Shown here piece after piece: positions 34,511 to 44,622 of a stretch of 64,000 bases of DNA. The notes beneath the pieces are model-generated. The model saw only the letters and a list, made by a program, of their open reading frames with translations, was not told the DNA's origin and searched no databases. Numbering within the stretch: the stretch's first letter is position 1; each line of letters starts with the position of its first letter. Both the position numbers and the translations under genes were made by a program. The DNA is taken from NCBI GenBank assembly GCA_933228675.1, contig OW121741.1:78592040-78656039 (forward strand), given 5' to 3'. The DNA is from Stomorhina lunata (lineage: Eukaryota; Arthropoda; Insecta; Diptera; Rhiniidae).

Positions 34511-35779
34511 TCGGGTGTTTTTTATTGAGGTATAGAACTTTAAGTTGGCATCACTTTTTTAACTGGCGGCCATTTTGTCAGCTGTCAAGTGATTAATATT
34601 TAGTTTAGTTTGCCATGTCATCATGAACAGGTTGACAAAAGAACAACGCTTGCAAATCGTGCAAATTTATTTCGAAAATAATGGTTCAGTTCGCGAAGTT
34701 TACCGCAAGCTCCGTCCATTTTATGGTCGACATAATCGTCCATCAGAGCAATTAATTCGGTTAACCATGGATCGTTTTCGCACACCGTTTACTCTATGTG
34801 ATAATACGCATCCGCAGCGACGTCGAACAGTGCGCACCGAAGAAACAATTGCCGCTGTAGAGCAAAGTGTTGAAGAGGACCCGAATGAATCGATTCGCCA
34901 CCGTGCACAGCAATTGGAGCTTTGTCCATCAACTTTATGGAAGATTTTGCGCAAAGATCTTGGCTTGCGACCTTACAAGATCAAGCTTGTGCAAGAATAA
35001 AAGCCGCGAGACCATGCAATGCGTCGTGATTTTGGTGTATGGGCCGAAAATGAGATTGATCTCGATGCTGATTTTCATCGCAAAATTTTGTTCAGTGATG
35101 GCTCATTTTTGGTTGAATGGCTACGTCAACAAGCAAAATTGCCGCATTTGGAGTGAAGAGAATCCACATGAGACCCTTGAGACGCCATTACATCCAAAAA
35201 AACCGACTGTTTGGTGTGCTCTATGGGCTGGTGGAGTCATTGGGCCATACTTCTTCCGAAATAATGCTGGAGAGTCAGTTACCATAAATGGAGACCGGTA
35301 TAGAGCCATGATAACCGACTATTTTGTTCCCCAATTGGATGGCATGAATGTGGATGAGTTGTGGTTCCAACAAGACTGCGCTACATGCCACACAGCGCAC
35401 GTCACAATTGATTTATTGAAGGAAACATTCGATGAGCGCATAATTTCGTGCGATTTGACACCACTGGATTATTTTCTTTGGGGATATGTGAAGTCGCTCG
35501 TCTACGCCAACAAACCAGAAACGTTAGGGGACTTGGAAGCCAACATTCGTGGCGTTATTGCCAACATACGGCCCCATATGCTCGAAAAAGTAGTTGAAAA
35601 TTGGACCTGTAGAATTGGCTTTATTCGAGCCAGCCACGGCGGCCACATGCCCGAAATCATATTTAAACATTAATGGCATAAAATTATCCTTCCAATAAAG
35701 CCAAATTGATGGACATTAAAATGATTTTCTTGTGTTTTATTTCAATTCGAAGTTCTATACCTCAAAAAAAAACACCCAT
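34511..35779 (+). mobile_element. mariner-like element with rosa-type transposase, inactive
   Basis: Terminal inverted repeats: GGGTGTTTTTTATTGAGGT and ATAGAACTT at the left match the complement of AAGTTCTAT, ACCTCAAAAAAAAACACCC at the right, about 30 bases each. The left side is preceded by TA (34509-34510) and the right followed by CA (35780-35781), probably a decayed TA duplication; uninterrupted family B copies read GTTGATAGTAATAC here. It carries one broken transposase gene. Confidence 0.85.
34623..35673 (+). pseudogene. Tc1/mariner transposase, broken (stop, frameshift, internal deletion)
   Basis: The start MNRLTKEQRLQIVQIYFENNGSVREVYRKL is the N-terminal helix-turn-helix, and a second (TEETIAAVEQSVEEDPNESI...STLWKIL) follows. 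A TAA at 34998-35000 interrupts the frame after KLVQE; the same frame continues with KPRDHAMRRDFG to the first catalytic Asp (LFSD, 35097-35099). Just after it about two bases are lost and the frame moves to that of AHFWLNGYVNKQNCRIW. The second Asp (FQQD) is at 35374-35376 and the third (PLD) at 35467-35469, only 30 residues apart; the usual 'FGP..WPPRS' stretch is missing, so an in-frame deletion of about 11 residues is likely. With it the spacing would be 41, the rosa-like DD41D group (inference). Not functional. Confidence 0.85.
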
Positions 35780-36480
35780 CAGCAATACGACAGGTCCATA
35801 TATTTTGTGAGGAGTTCCTAATGCAAAGCCTTTGTGGCTTTTTTGTAGTTTTCGGGAGTGACTTTTATATAAAGCTGTAGTCAAACCGATTCCTATAAAA
35901 TTTGATATACTGACCAATAGTTGTATAAAACTTCTCTGTTCAAAATTAAGTTGTCATATCTATTTTAAATGGATTTAATTTATCAGCATTAATGTGATTC
36001 CCGGATCAGGGTTATGTGCTCTAACTAAATGTGAACCGATTTCGCCCATTTTCAATACACCACTTTCTCAACATATACTTATGCAAAATTGTGTCTCTCT
36101 AGCTCTTTTAGTTAAGGGGCTATCGCGCTATCATTTGACGGAGCGAATCACAGTTTCTTTTTGGTAAGTTTTTTATATGCCAGCTATGGTCAAATGGTGA
36201 ACGATTGTGATGCAAACTGGCTGGTATTGACATAGATCTTCCTTGTGCTAAATTTTTAGCCATAGCTTGTATAGTTTATCATTTATTGGCATTTAAGTGT
36301 ACTAAAGGTGAACTTTAGCCTGTTTCCGTAAGTGTTTCGCATGGGAGCTATGTCTGAATATGAACCGATTTAATTGAAATTGTTGCCTAGGGCTTGTGTT
36401 AAACTTCTAAATAAAAAATTGTATCGTATAATTTGTTATTTATAGGCAAATATGCAATTAGCCTAGACAAGGTTATACGG

Positions 36481-36668
36481 TTATAGCGTGGTATAGCAGG
36501 TTAGTCATCCGCCTAGCATACCAGAGGTCCCAAGTTCAATCCCCGCTCAGACTCGCTATTAGGCTATGTAAAACTTCTCTAACTAATGCATTAGCCCTTC
36601 GGAGCCGGCGTTAAAACGTAAGAGAAGTACCCCTTGTTCCAATCGGAGTGTTGTCGGGGAATTATTTA
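36481..36668 (+). mobile_element. tRNA-derived SINE inserted in family B copy 2
   Basis: About 188 bases absent from other family B copies. The left end resembles an alanine tRNA: A-box-like GTGGTATAGCAGGTTAG, anticodon-loop region CCTAGCATACC (AGC in the anticodon position) followed by AGAGGTCCCAAGTTC, and a B box AGTTCAATCCCC. The tail contains CTTCGGAGCCGGCGTTAAAACG and ATCGGAGTGTTGTCGGGG. No other copy is in the window and target duplication is unclear, so SINE status is inferred from the promoter boxes and the insertion polymorphism against other B copies. Confidence 0.7.
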
Positions 36669-36975
36669 AATATGGTCAAATGTGAACAGATTTCGCCCAA
36701 TTTCAATGCATACAAAGAAATTTAAATACCAAGAAATAGAGAATATCTTTGCCAAATTTCAGTGACCTAGCTCCTTTCGTTTAGGCCCTATCGTGCTTTC
36801 AACACACAGACGGACATACAGACAGATGGACATTGGTCAATCCTCTTAGAATTGCATACGGATTTGGAATATATATCCTTATTGGATCTTGGGCCAATAC
36901 TAAGGAAATTACAAACGGAATGACAATCTCAATATAAACCCCATTCTTTTCGATGGTGGGCATAAAAACAAACAA

Positions 36976-37785
36976 TTTAATACTTTCTTGAAATTTTGTC
37001 GCAAAGGGGGTAAAATGGTATAATTTAGTAACGCTTTATCTCTAAAACTAAACAATTTTAAACAGCTGAGTCATCCTGCTGACTCATTCTAAAACTGTGC
37101 TAAGTCAGCCTTAAACAGCTGACCCATTCAAATATGCTGAGTTGTCCCAAAACTGATAAGTCATTTTCAAACTGTTGAGTTATCTTCAGCTTTGAGTTAT
37201 CCTTCAAATTTAGACTAATTTCAAAACTGTAGACTTCCTATAACCTATTCGATACTTTCTTGAAATTTTGCCGCAAAGGGGGTAAAATGGTACAATTTAG
37301 TAACGCAATATCTCTAAAACTAAACAATTTTAAACACCTGAGTCATCCTGCTGACTCATTCTAAAGCTGTGCTAAGTCAGCCTTAAACAGCTGACTCATT
37401 CAAATATGCTGAGTTGTCCTAAAACTGATAAGTAATTTTCAAACTGTTGAGTTATCTTCAGCTTTGAGTTATCCTTCAAATTAAGACTAATTCTAAAACT
37501 ATAGACTTCCTATAACCTATTCGATACTTTCTTAAAATTTTGCCGCAAAGGGGGTAAAATGGTACAAGTTTGTAACGCTATATCTCTAAAACTAAACAAT
37601 TTTAAACAGCTGAGTCATCCTGCTGTCTCATTCTAAAACTGTGCTAAGTCAGCCTTAAACAGCTGACTCATTCAAATATGCTGAGTTGTCCTAAAACTGA
37701 TAAGTCATTTTCAAACTGTTGAGATATCTTCAGCTTTAAGTTATCCTTCAAATTTAGACTAATTCTAAAACTGTAGACTTCGTAA
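36976..37785. repeat. Three tandem copies of a ~272 bp unit
   Basis: Three nearly identical units begin with CGATACTTTCTTGAAATTTTG(C/T)CGCAAAGGGGGTAAAATGG at about 36982, 37250 and 37525. Each holds several short direct phrases of the type AAACAGCTGAGTCAT, CTGACTCATTC, GCTGAGTTGTCC, CTGTTGAGTTATC, AGCTTTGAGTTATCC, so there is a nested ~25-30 bp periodicity of TGAGT-containing motifs. Few differences between units; recent duplication. Non-coding. Confidence 0.9.
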
Positions 37786-38586
37786 GATAGGAAAACGAAG
37801 ACAGATTTTTGATACTTTTTTAAAAATGGAACAATTATGGGTATAAAAAGTTTATACAAATTTTTGTACTTTTGAAATGACCTATACTTACAACCTATTC
37901 TCCAATTTCGTCGACTTTCCTCTACTTGATCTTTTTATCAAAGTTTCGGACGTCCTCTTTAATGTAAGGAGCCATTGTTATTCTAATTTCAGCTTTTTCA
38001 TAGTAATTGTTTATTCCAGGATATCCTAACCTATATTTTTATAGTTCTTATGGGATAACTGTGACACATGTTAGCTCACTAAATTAACGGATGTCAACGT
38101 CGTTTCCCAAATGACACCACAAGGAGGTCGGTGTTTACAATTGAGATGAAGGATTACCAAGGTAAGTCTGGACTTATCAAGTTAAGACCAATCAGTACCG
38201 TTGCTTGGTATCCAACATCCCCTACATCACCCATCACTTTTTTAAGCAATGAAACAAATTTAGTACGTTTTCGAAGTATTGGGATGTTGGTACCTATGTA
38301 GGTAATGTCTGGTAACTTCGTCAATTCAAATTTTACCATTAACGAAGCTTCGGGTGAATAAGTGTGAATATTAAAATGAAAACATGTAACAAATATTTTT
38401 TCTCTGGTGTAAATATTTCGAAATTATCAAGGTGATCCTCTAACGCCCAGCTATGAATTGTTATAGTTATTATAACAATAGTTTATTTATTTTAAAATTA
38501 CTTTTGTAGCTAAATACAAATAAATCTATTTGATAGAGGAAATAAATGACAGATCGAATGCAGATAAATATTAAGAAAGAGGTAAT
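37786..38586. other. Stretch with no supported feature
   Basis: About 800 bases. A 61-codon minus-strand frame (38154-38339) contains TKLPDITYIGTNIP..., which I do not recognise. No gene claimed. Confidence 0.45.
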
Positions 38587-39323
38587 TTTTATACCCTTCA
38601 CCACCATAGGTGGAAAGGGTATTATAAGTTTGTGCTGATGTATGTAACGTATAGAAATATTTGTCTTAGACCCATCTTTTAGTATACCAATAGGCTTAGA
38701 ATCACTTTCTGAGTCGATTTAGCGATGTCCGTCCGTCTGGCTGGCTGGACGGCCGGACCCCTATGTAAACCTTGTAATCAAACTACAGGTCGCAATTCTA
38801 TTGAAATTCGTCAAAATCGGTCCATTATTTATGGTACCTCCCATAGGTCCTACTTCCCGAAATTGATATATTGGCCACAAAAATCAAAGTTTTTTCATGA
38901 AATTAAAAACAAATACTGCTTATGTAAACTAAAATCACAGTACCAAATTTCGTTGAAATCGGTCCACATTTGACCATAGCTCTCATACAAGCTCTTTTCT
39001 CAAAACGCACTAAATGAAACAAAATTGACTTAAACGCTCGTAAATCCGAAGATAATGAGAATTTTAAGTTTATACATAATTTTTGTAACAACTGCAATCA
39101 ATTTGCCAAATTTTGAGATAATCGGTCCACATTTGACCCTAGCTCTCATATAAGTCCAAATGTTGGAAACAGCTTAAATGTATAAGTTTTGAGAAAATGT
39201 TTGTATGATGCCAAAATTTAGCAAATATTCGTCTTTATACAGGACAAAGAACACCTTTGACCTTAGTGGTGAAGGGTATCGTATGGTAGGGCTTGACCGA
39301 CTATAGCATTTTCTTACTTGTTT
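38587..39323 (+). mobile_element. Family C Helentron-associated element, copy 2
   Basis: 737 bases with the same head, GTCCGTCCGTCTGGCTGGCTGG tract and body as copy 1. The 3' end reads GTGGTGAAGGGTATCG, GGTAGGGCTTGACCGAC and TTTTCTTACTTGTTTTT; one stem base pair is lost compared with copy 1. Relative to copy 1, a ~55 base body block after TTGCAATTCTA is missing. Confidence 0.88.
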
Positions 39324-41280
39324 TTAACAAATGTCATTTCAAAAATTGATTATTGGCAACCATGCTTTATAGAAGAAGATTTCAGCAACCAGAATGACAT
39401 TTGGCCTACGAGACTTCGAATGTCACAAAAAAATAGAACTATTTATGCAAGAGCCGGGGGCGCGGTATAACTATTTGGTTGTCAAATTCCATAATTTCTT
39501 TCTTAAAAAACTTAAGTGAGATATAAAAGTTATCACCCATTTTTCCATATAAATAATTGAAATTGTGATTCAATAACATGAAAGCAAAACAATGTAATTT
39601 TCTTTGAAAACATAGACAAACTGTCAATATTTTTTATTTTATTCAGACACAAATTGCTTAGGGCATTGTCAACGCCCTGTTCATGAGTTTTTAAATTATG
39701 AAAGACACGATTTTCATTTTCTTATAAAACCATATGAACGTGTTAAATTCTACACAAGCCTTTTAATACCTTAAGTATGAATTATTTGTAAAATATGTAA
39801 AATTTTAAAAAGTAATTTTGATTAATTAAAATATTTTATTAATTACAAATATTGTAATTTATAACAAATTGTTCATGTGAATAATTTCGTTTGAATATGA
39901 AATCGAGTTTGATGGTGGGAAACTTGTTCAATGGCCGTAATTAATTAAATAATTGCAAGAAACTTTGTAAGTAGTTACAAAGTTATGATACGACTATGGA
40001 CTGATTATTATAACATGCATCTATTAATCATATCTTGTTGTTTACGATTTATTGGATCTGGTATTTTGAGCACGTGAAAAGCCTTAAGGGTCTTTTAAAT
40101 CAGTTATATCGCGTGGTATCGTTCGAATCAATCTTATTAAAATATGCGTTTGTCATTTGTCAATTTATACCTTAGGTCAAAGACTCTATAATATATTATA
40201 GAGTCTTTGCTTACAACTTAAATGTTGTAGATTTTCAAGATAAGAAAGTTAATGAAATGTCGAGTTGTTGTGGTTTAAGGCATTTAATAGTCAAACTGGA
40301 TCCAGTTTTATATTCATATTAAAAATATTGCATTAAAATACATATTTATAAGACCCGCTTAAAGACATAATTTTTCTAAGCTCATTAATCTCAAAATATA
40401 TTTTATCAGAAATTAAGCAAATTAAACGGTGTCACAAATCAGAAACTTTTCCAAAAACTTTTAAAGTGACCTAGTGGGAGTTATAGACCTAGGTTAGGAC
40501 ATACAAAAATCATTTCCAAAGAATTCGAAACACGTGCAAAATTTTAAGATATTAGCAAAAAACCTACCCGAAGGTCCTAGTACTTTAGTACCTCCAATTC
40601 TCACATTTGCAAAGCGATTTTAAAATATGAAACAGTTTTGGAAAGTCAAGGGATCAAGCTTTTACAAGCTGTATACATAGGGCTTATATTCTAAGACATA
40701 AGTTTAGTTTTTATCAAAAGCTTCACTATTCTTTTTTAAGTTTTCGTAATCTTTAAAATTCAAAAGCAATTATTGTAACTTTTTTCTATAAAAACAGTTT
40801 TTAAGGCTAGTTTATAAAGTTTTTTACTAGTTCTATAAAAAAAAAACGAGACATTACTTATTGATATCAGTTTACATTTACAAAAGTTATCTAACTTTTT
40901 CCAATGTTAAAATTTTTTAATTGCAAACAAAATACTTTTTATAATGAATTTCTAGTAAAAATGTATTAGTACGTAGTACATGGTCGGTTTTTGAAAAAGT
41001 TAATAACTTTTCGATTTTTTTTTTCAATTTCAAAAATAAGGACCACGTTTTATAAGGAACTAAATTCTCTTATTATATTGAAATAAACTTTTATGAACTT
41101 TTATATAAGAATAAGCAATAAAAAGCTACTAAAATCAAAAAAGTGTACAAATTTTGTATTTTTTTTAGATATTCTTGAAACAAAAAAAGAACAATTTTGC
41201 TTTACAAATGCGTTAAAATTGATATTGATACAAATTGGCTAAGCTGTGGGTCGATTAGTTGACGAACCTCCTTAAAATTG
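39324..41280. other. AT-rich intergenic stretch with a 32 bp palindrome
   Basis: Nearly 2 kb with no convincing frame or known element. A perfect palindrome lies at 40178-40209. Confidence 0.55.
40178..40209. repeat. Perfect 32 bp palindrome
   Basis: CAAAGACTCTATAATA followed directly by its reverse complement TATTATAGAGTCTTTG, no loop. It would extrude as a cruciform or mark two element ends fused back to back. Confidence 0.9.
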
Positions 41281-41383
41281 TATTGTGGGGGTATATTGAG
41301 ATTGTCATTCCGTTTGTAATTGCCTTAATATTGGCTCAAAAACCAAAATTGAGATATATTCTGAATCCTTATGAGCGATGTCC

Positions 41384-41433
<50 letters not shown>

Positions 41434-41566
41434 CTGTCTGTCTGTCTGTCATTCCGTTGTCGTTCCGTTTGTAATTGCCTTAATATTGGCTCAAAAACCA
41501 AAATTGAGATATATTCGGAATCCTTATGAGCGATGTCCGTCTGTCTGTCTGTCTGTCCGTCTGTCC

Positions 41567-41613
<47 letters not shown>

Positions 41614-41803
41614 ATTCCGTTGTCATTCCGTTTGTAATTGCCTTAATATTGGCTCAAAAACCAAAATTGAGATATATTCTGAATCCTTATGAGCGATGTC
41701 TGTCTGTCTGTCCGTCTGTCATTCCGTTGTCATTCCGTTTGTAATTGCCTTAATATTGGCTCTAAAACCAAAATTGAGATATATTCTGAATCCTTATGAG
41801 CGA

Positions 41804-41842
<39 letters not shown>

Positions 41843-41970
41843 CTGTCTGTCATTCCGTTGTCATTCCGTTTGTAATTGCCTTAATATTGGCTCAAAAACC
41901 AAAATTTAGATATATTCTGAATCCTTATGAGCGATGTCCGTCTGTCTGTCTGTCTGTCTGTGTGTCTGTG

Positions 41971-42015
<45 letters not shown>

Positions 42016-42018
42016 GCC

Positions 42019-42099
<81 letters not shown>

Positions 42100-42992
42100 G
42101 CCTGTCTGTCTGTCTGTCTGTGTGTCTGTCTGTCGGCACGATAAAAACTTAACAAAACGATATAGGTCACTGAAATTTCGCATAAATATTCTTCATTTCT
42201 TGGAAAATTTTGCATTGAAATCAGTCACATCTTACCATAGCTCCCGTATAACCTCGTCTAGGTTAATCGCTTATTTGCTTATAAATGACAAATTGCTAAA
42301 ATTTGGTGTATAGAAGTTTTACTTAAGCACTAGGCAGGATATAAAATTTCATCGGAATCGGTTCACATCTAAGCATAGCTCCCTTACCAAACACGTATGG
42401 AAACAGTCTTAATACTATCATAAATACATTTGAATGACCAAATGATAAACGGTTGTAGCTATGTTCACTAAATTTAGCAAAAGAAAGTCAGTTATGTCAA
42501 TACCTACCAGTGTGCCAAATTCTGTTACAATCGGTCATCACTTGACCATAGCTCCCATATAAAAAACTTACAGAAACACAAAAATACAAAAAGTAAAGTG
42601 GGTTTATGTCCATCTGTCCGTCAGATAAAAGTGCGATAGCGCCTTAACGAAAATAGCTAGGGAGACAAAATTGTACAATAGTATTTTTGATATGTAACAG
42701 AAAATGGGCGAAATGCGTTCACATTTAATTAGAGCTCCCATATAATCCCGCCCCGGAAATCATATTAATGCTGATAAATTGAATACAATTGTAATAGCTA
42801 TGACGATTAAAAAGGGAAGTTTTATGCAACTTTTGATCAGTTTATCAAATTTTATAGGAATCAGTCAATATTTGACTTTAGCTTTCATATAAAAAGCACT
42901 CACGGAAACCAAAAATTTTAGTAAAGGCCAGTTAAAAGCTATTAAATTAGAAACTATGACAGCTGTGACCACTAAATTTAGCAAGAATAAGA
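41281..42992 (+). mobile_element. Family B element, copy 3a, with five tandem heads
   Basis: The head TGGGGGTATATTGAGATTGTCATTCCG (the outermost TATACCCACC part is missing) and the following TATTGGCTCAAAAACC, GAATCCTTATGAGCGATGTC segment plus a (TCTG)n tract are repeated five times (see separate entry). The body with CTTAACGAAAATAGCT and CATAGCTCCC blocks follows. It ends without tail at about 42992, where the head of copy 3b begins mid-sequence. Confidence 0.85.
41290..42134 (+). repeat. Five-fold tandem repeat of the family B head plus (TCTG)n
   Basis: Units start at about 41290, 41458, 41628, 41731 and 41862. Each has CGTTTGTAATTGCCTTAATA, TTGGCTC(A/T)AAAACC, AAAAT(T)GAGATATATTC, GAATCCTTATGAGCG, then its own TCTG tract, and the joins read CTGTCATTCCGTTGTC. 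The first four TCTG tracts are 20-70 bases, the last about 195. Single-base differences mark individual units. Overlapping short frames on both strands are artefacts. Confidence 0.92.
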
Positions 42993-44622
42993 TCTATTCC
43001 GTTTGTAATTTTCTTAATATTGGCTCAAAAATCAAAAACGATATATATTCTCAATCCTTATGAAATTCTAAGACGATTGAGCGATGTCCGTCTGTCTGTC
43101 TGTCTGTCTGTTGAAATCACGATAACGCCTAAACGAAGGGAGATAGCTCACTGAAACTTAGTAGAAACATTTGTTATCTATGAGAAAATTTTTGTATTGA
43201 AATTGGGCAAAATCGGTTAACATTTGACCATAGCTCCCGTATAACCTCGTCTACACTAATCGCTTATTTGCCAATAAATGACAAATTATAATTATAAATT
43301 ATAAATTTGGTATCTAGAAGTTTTACATAAGTGCTAGGCAGCATATAAAATTTCATCGAAATCAGTTCACATTTAACCATAGCTCCCATATAAAAAACTT
43401 ACGGAAACAGCCTAAATTCCACCTGAAATTCACTTAAATGCCAACAAATAGTAAACTGTAATAGCTTTGGCTACTAAATTTAGCACAAGGAAGTCTTATG
43501 TGAATGCGAGCCAGTATGCAAAATTTTGTTACAATCGGTCACCATTTCACCATAGCTCCCATATAAAAAACTTACGGAAACACAAAAATACAAAAAGAAA
43601 AGGGGGTTTATGTCTGTCTATCCATTAGATAAAAGCGCGATAGCGCCTTAACTAAAAGGCTACAAACAACAAAAGGAAGTCTTATATAAATGCCAGCCAG
43701 TGTGCAAAATTTTGTTACAATCGGTTACCATTTCACCATAGCTCCCATATAAAGAACTTACAGAAACACAAAAACACATGTCCGTCTGTCCGTCAGATAA
43801 AAGCGCGACAGCTCTTTAACTACAAAAGCTAGAGAAACAAAATTTAACAAAAGTGTTTTTGATATGTAACAAAAGTTGTGTACTGAAAATGGGCGAAATC
43901 GGTTCACATTTAGTTAGAGCTCCCATATAACCCCACCCCGGGAAACACATGAATACTGATAAATTGAGTACAATTTAGAATAAAGAAGTTTTATGCAACT
44001 GTTGGTCAGTATATCAAATTTTATAGGAATCGGTCTATATTTGACTATAGCTTTCATATAAAAAACACTCCCGGGAACCAAAAAATATTTAGCAAGGACC
44101 AGTTAAAAGCTATTAAATTAGATACTGTGACAGCTATTGCCACTAAATTTTGCAAAAATAGGCTTTATATAAATATTAGCCAGTGTGTGAAATTTTGTTA
44201 CAATCGGTCAACATTTTTCTATAATTCTTATATATATTTACATCCCCTTTTTTATATATACAATCAAAAGATTCTGGTAGATGCATTAGGAACTCCTAAA
44301 AAATATATGGACCTGTCGTATTACTATCAACTTATTTATCCTAACTAAATATTAAGCTAAACAAAAAGTATTTAACAACTTAGTAATGTAAAACCATGCC
44401 CGGTTACGATAACGAATGTTGAACTATAAAGCTAATGAAACCGAAGTTATTCCAAATATTTTACCAACAATACCAACTAGCGTAACAACTTTTTTCCAAT
44501 TTGGTCCACGTTTTGAATTTTCTGCACCCTCGTAGATATATGAGATATGTTTCTAAATTTAACGCAACTTGATGGTGGGTATGTAAGATTCGGCACAGCC
44601 GAATATAACACTCTTACTTGTT
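42993..44622 (+). mobile_element. Family B element, copy 3b
   Basis: Starts within the head at ATTCCGTTTGTAATTTTC, has a short GTCCGTCTGTCTG tract, the standard body, and a good 3' end: CTTGATGGTGGGTATG, hairpin ATTCGGC-ACA-GCCGAAT, tail CTCTTACTTGTT. It follows copy 3a in the same orientation without spacer. Confidence 0.85.

Larger units (their letters stand above)
33389..36970 (-). mobile_element. Family B element, copy 2, interrupted by three later insertions
   Basis: On the minus strand the head (complement of ATGGTGGGCATAAAAAC) ends at 36970 and the body runs leftwards with the usual CATAGCTCCC blocks. It is broken by a SINE-like insert (36481-36668), the mariner-like element (34511-35779) and family C copy 1 (33656-34448). 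Rejoining the pieces restores known family B sequence at each border. The 3' end near 33390-33425 has lost its hairpin: ATATTCG and GAATCTTATA are separated by about 20 unrelated bases. Confidence 0.8.

Noticed and set aside
34721..35309. Minus-strand frames across the mariner-like element
   Set aside because: Shadows of the plus-strand transposase.
38154..38339. 61-codon minus-strand frame with TKLPDITYIGTNIP
   Set aside because: Short, isolated, no recognised domain; kept only as a note under the gene-free stretch.
41325..42313. Many overlapping frames of CLSV and DRQT repeats on both strands
   Set aside because: Products of TCTG tracts in the five-fold family B head, not proteins.
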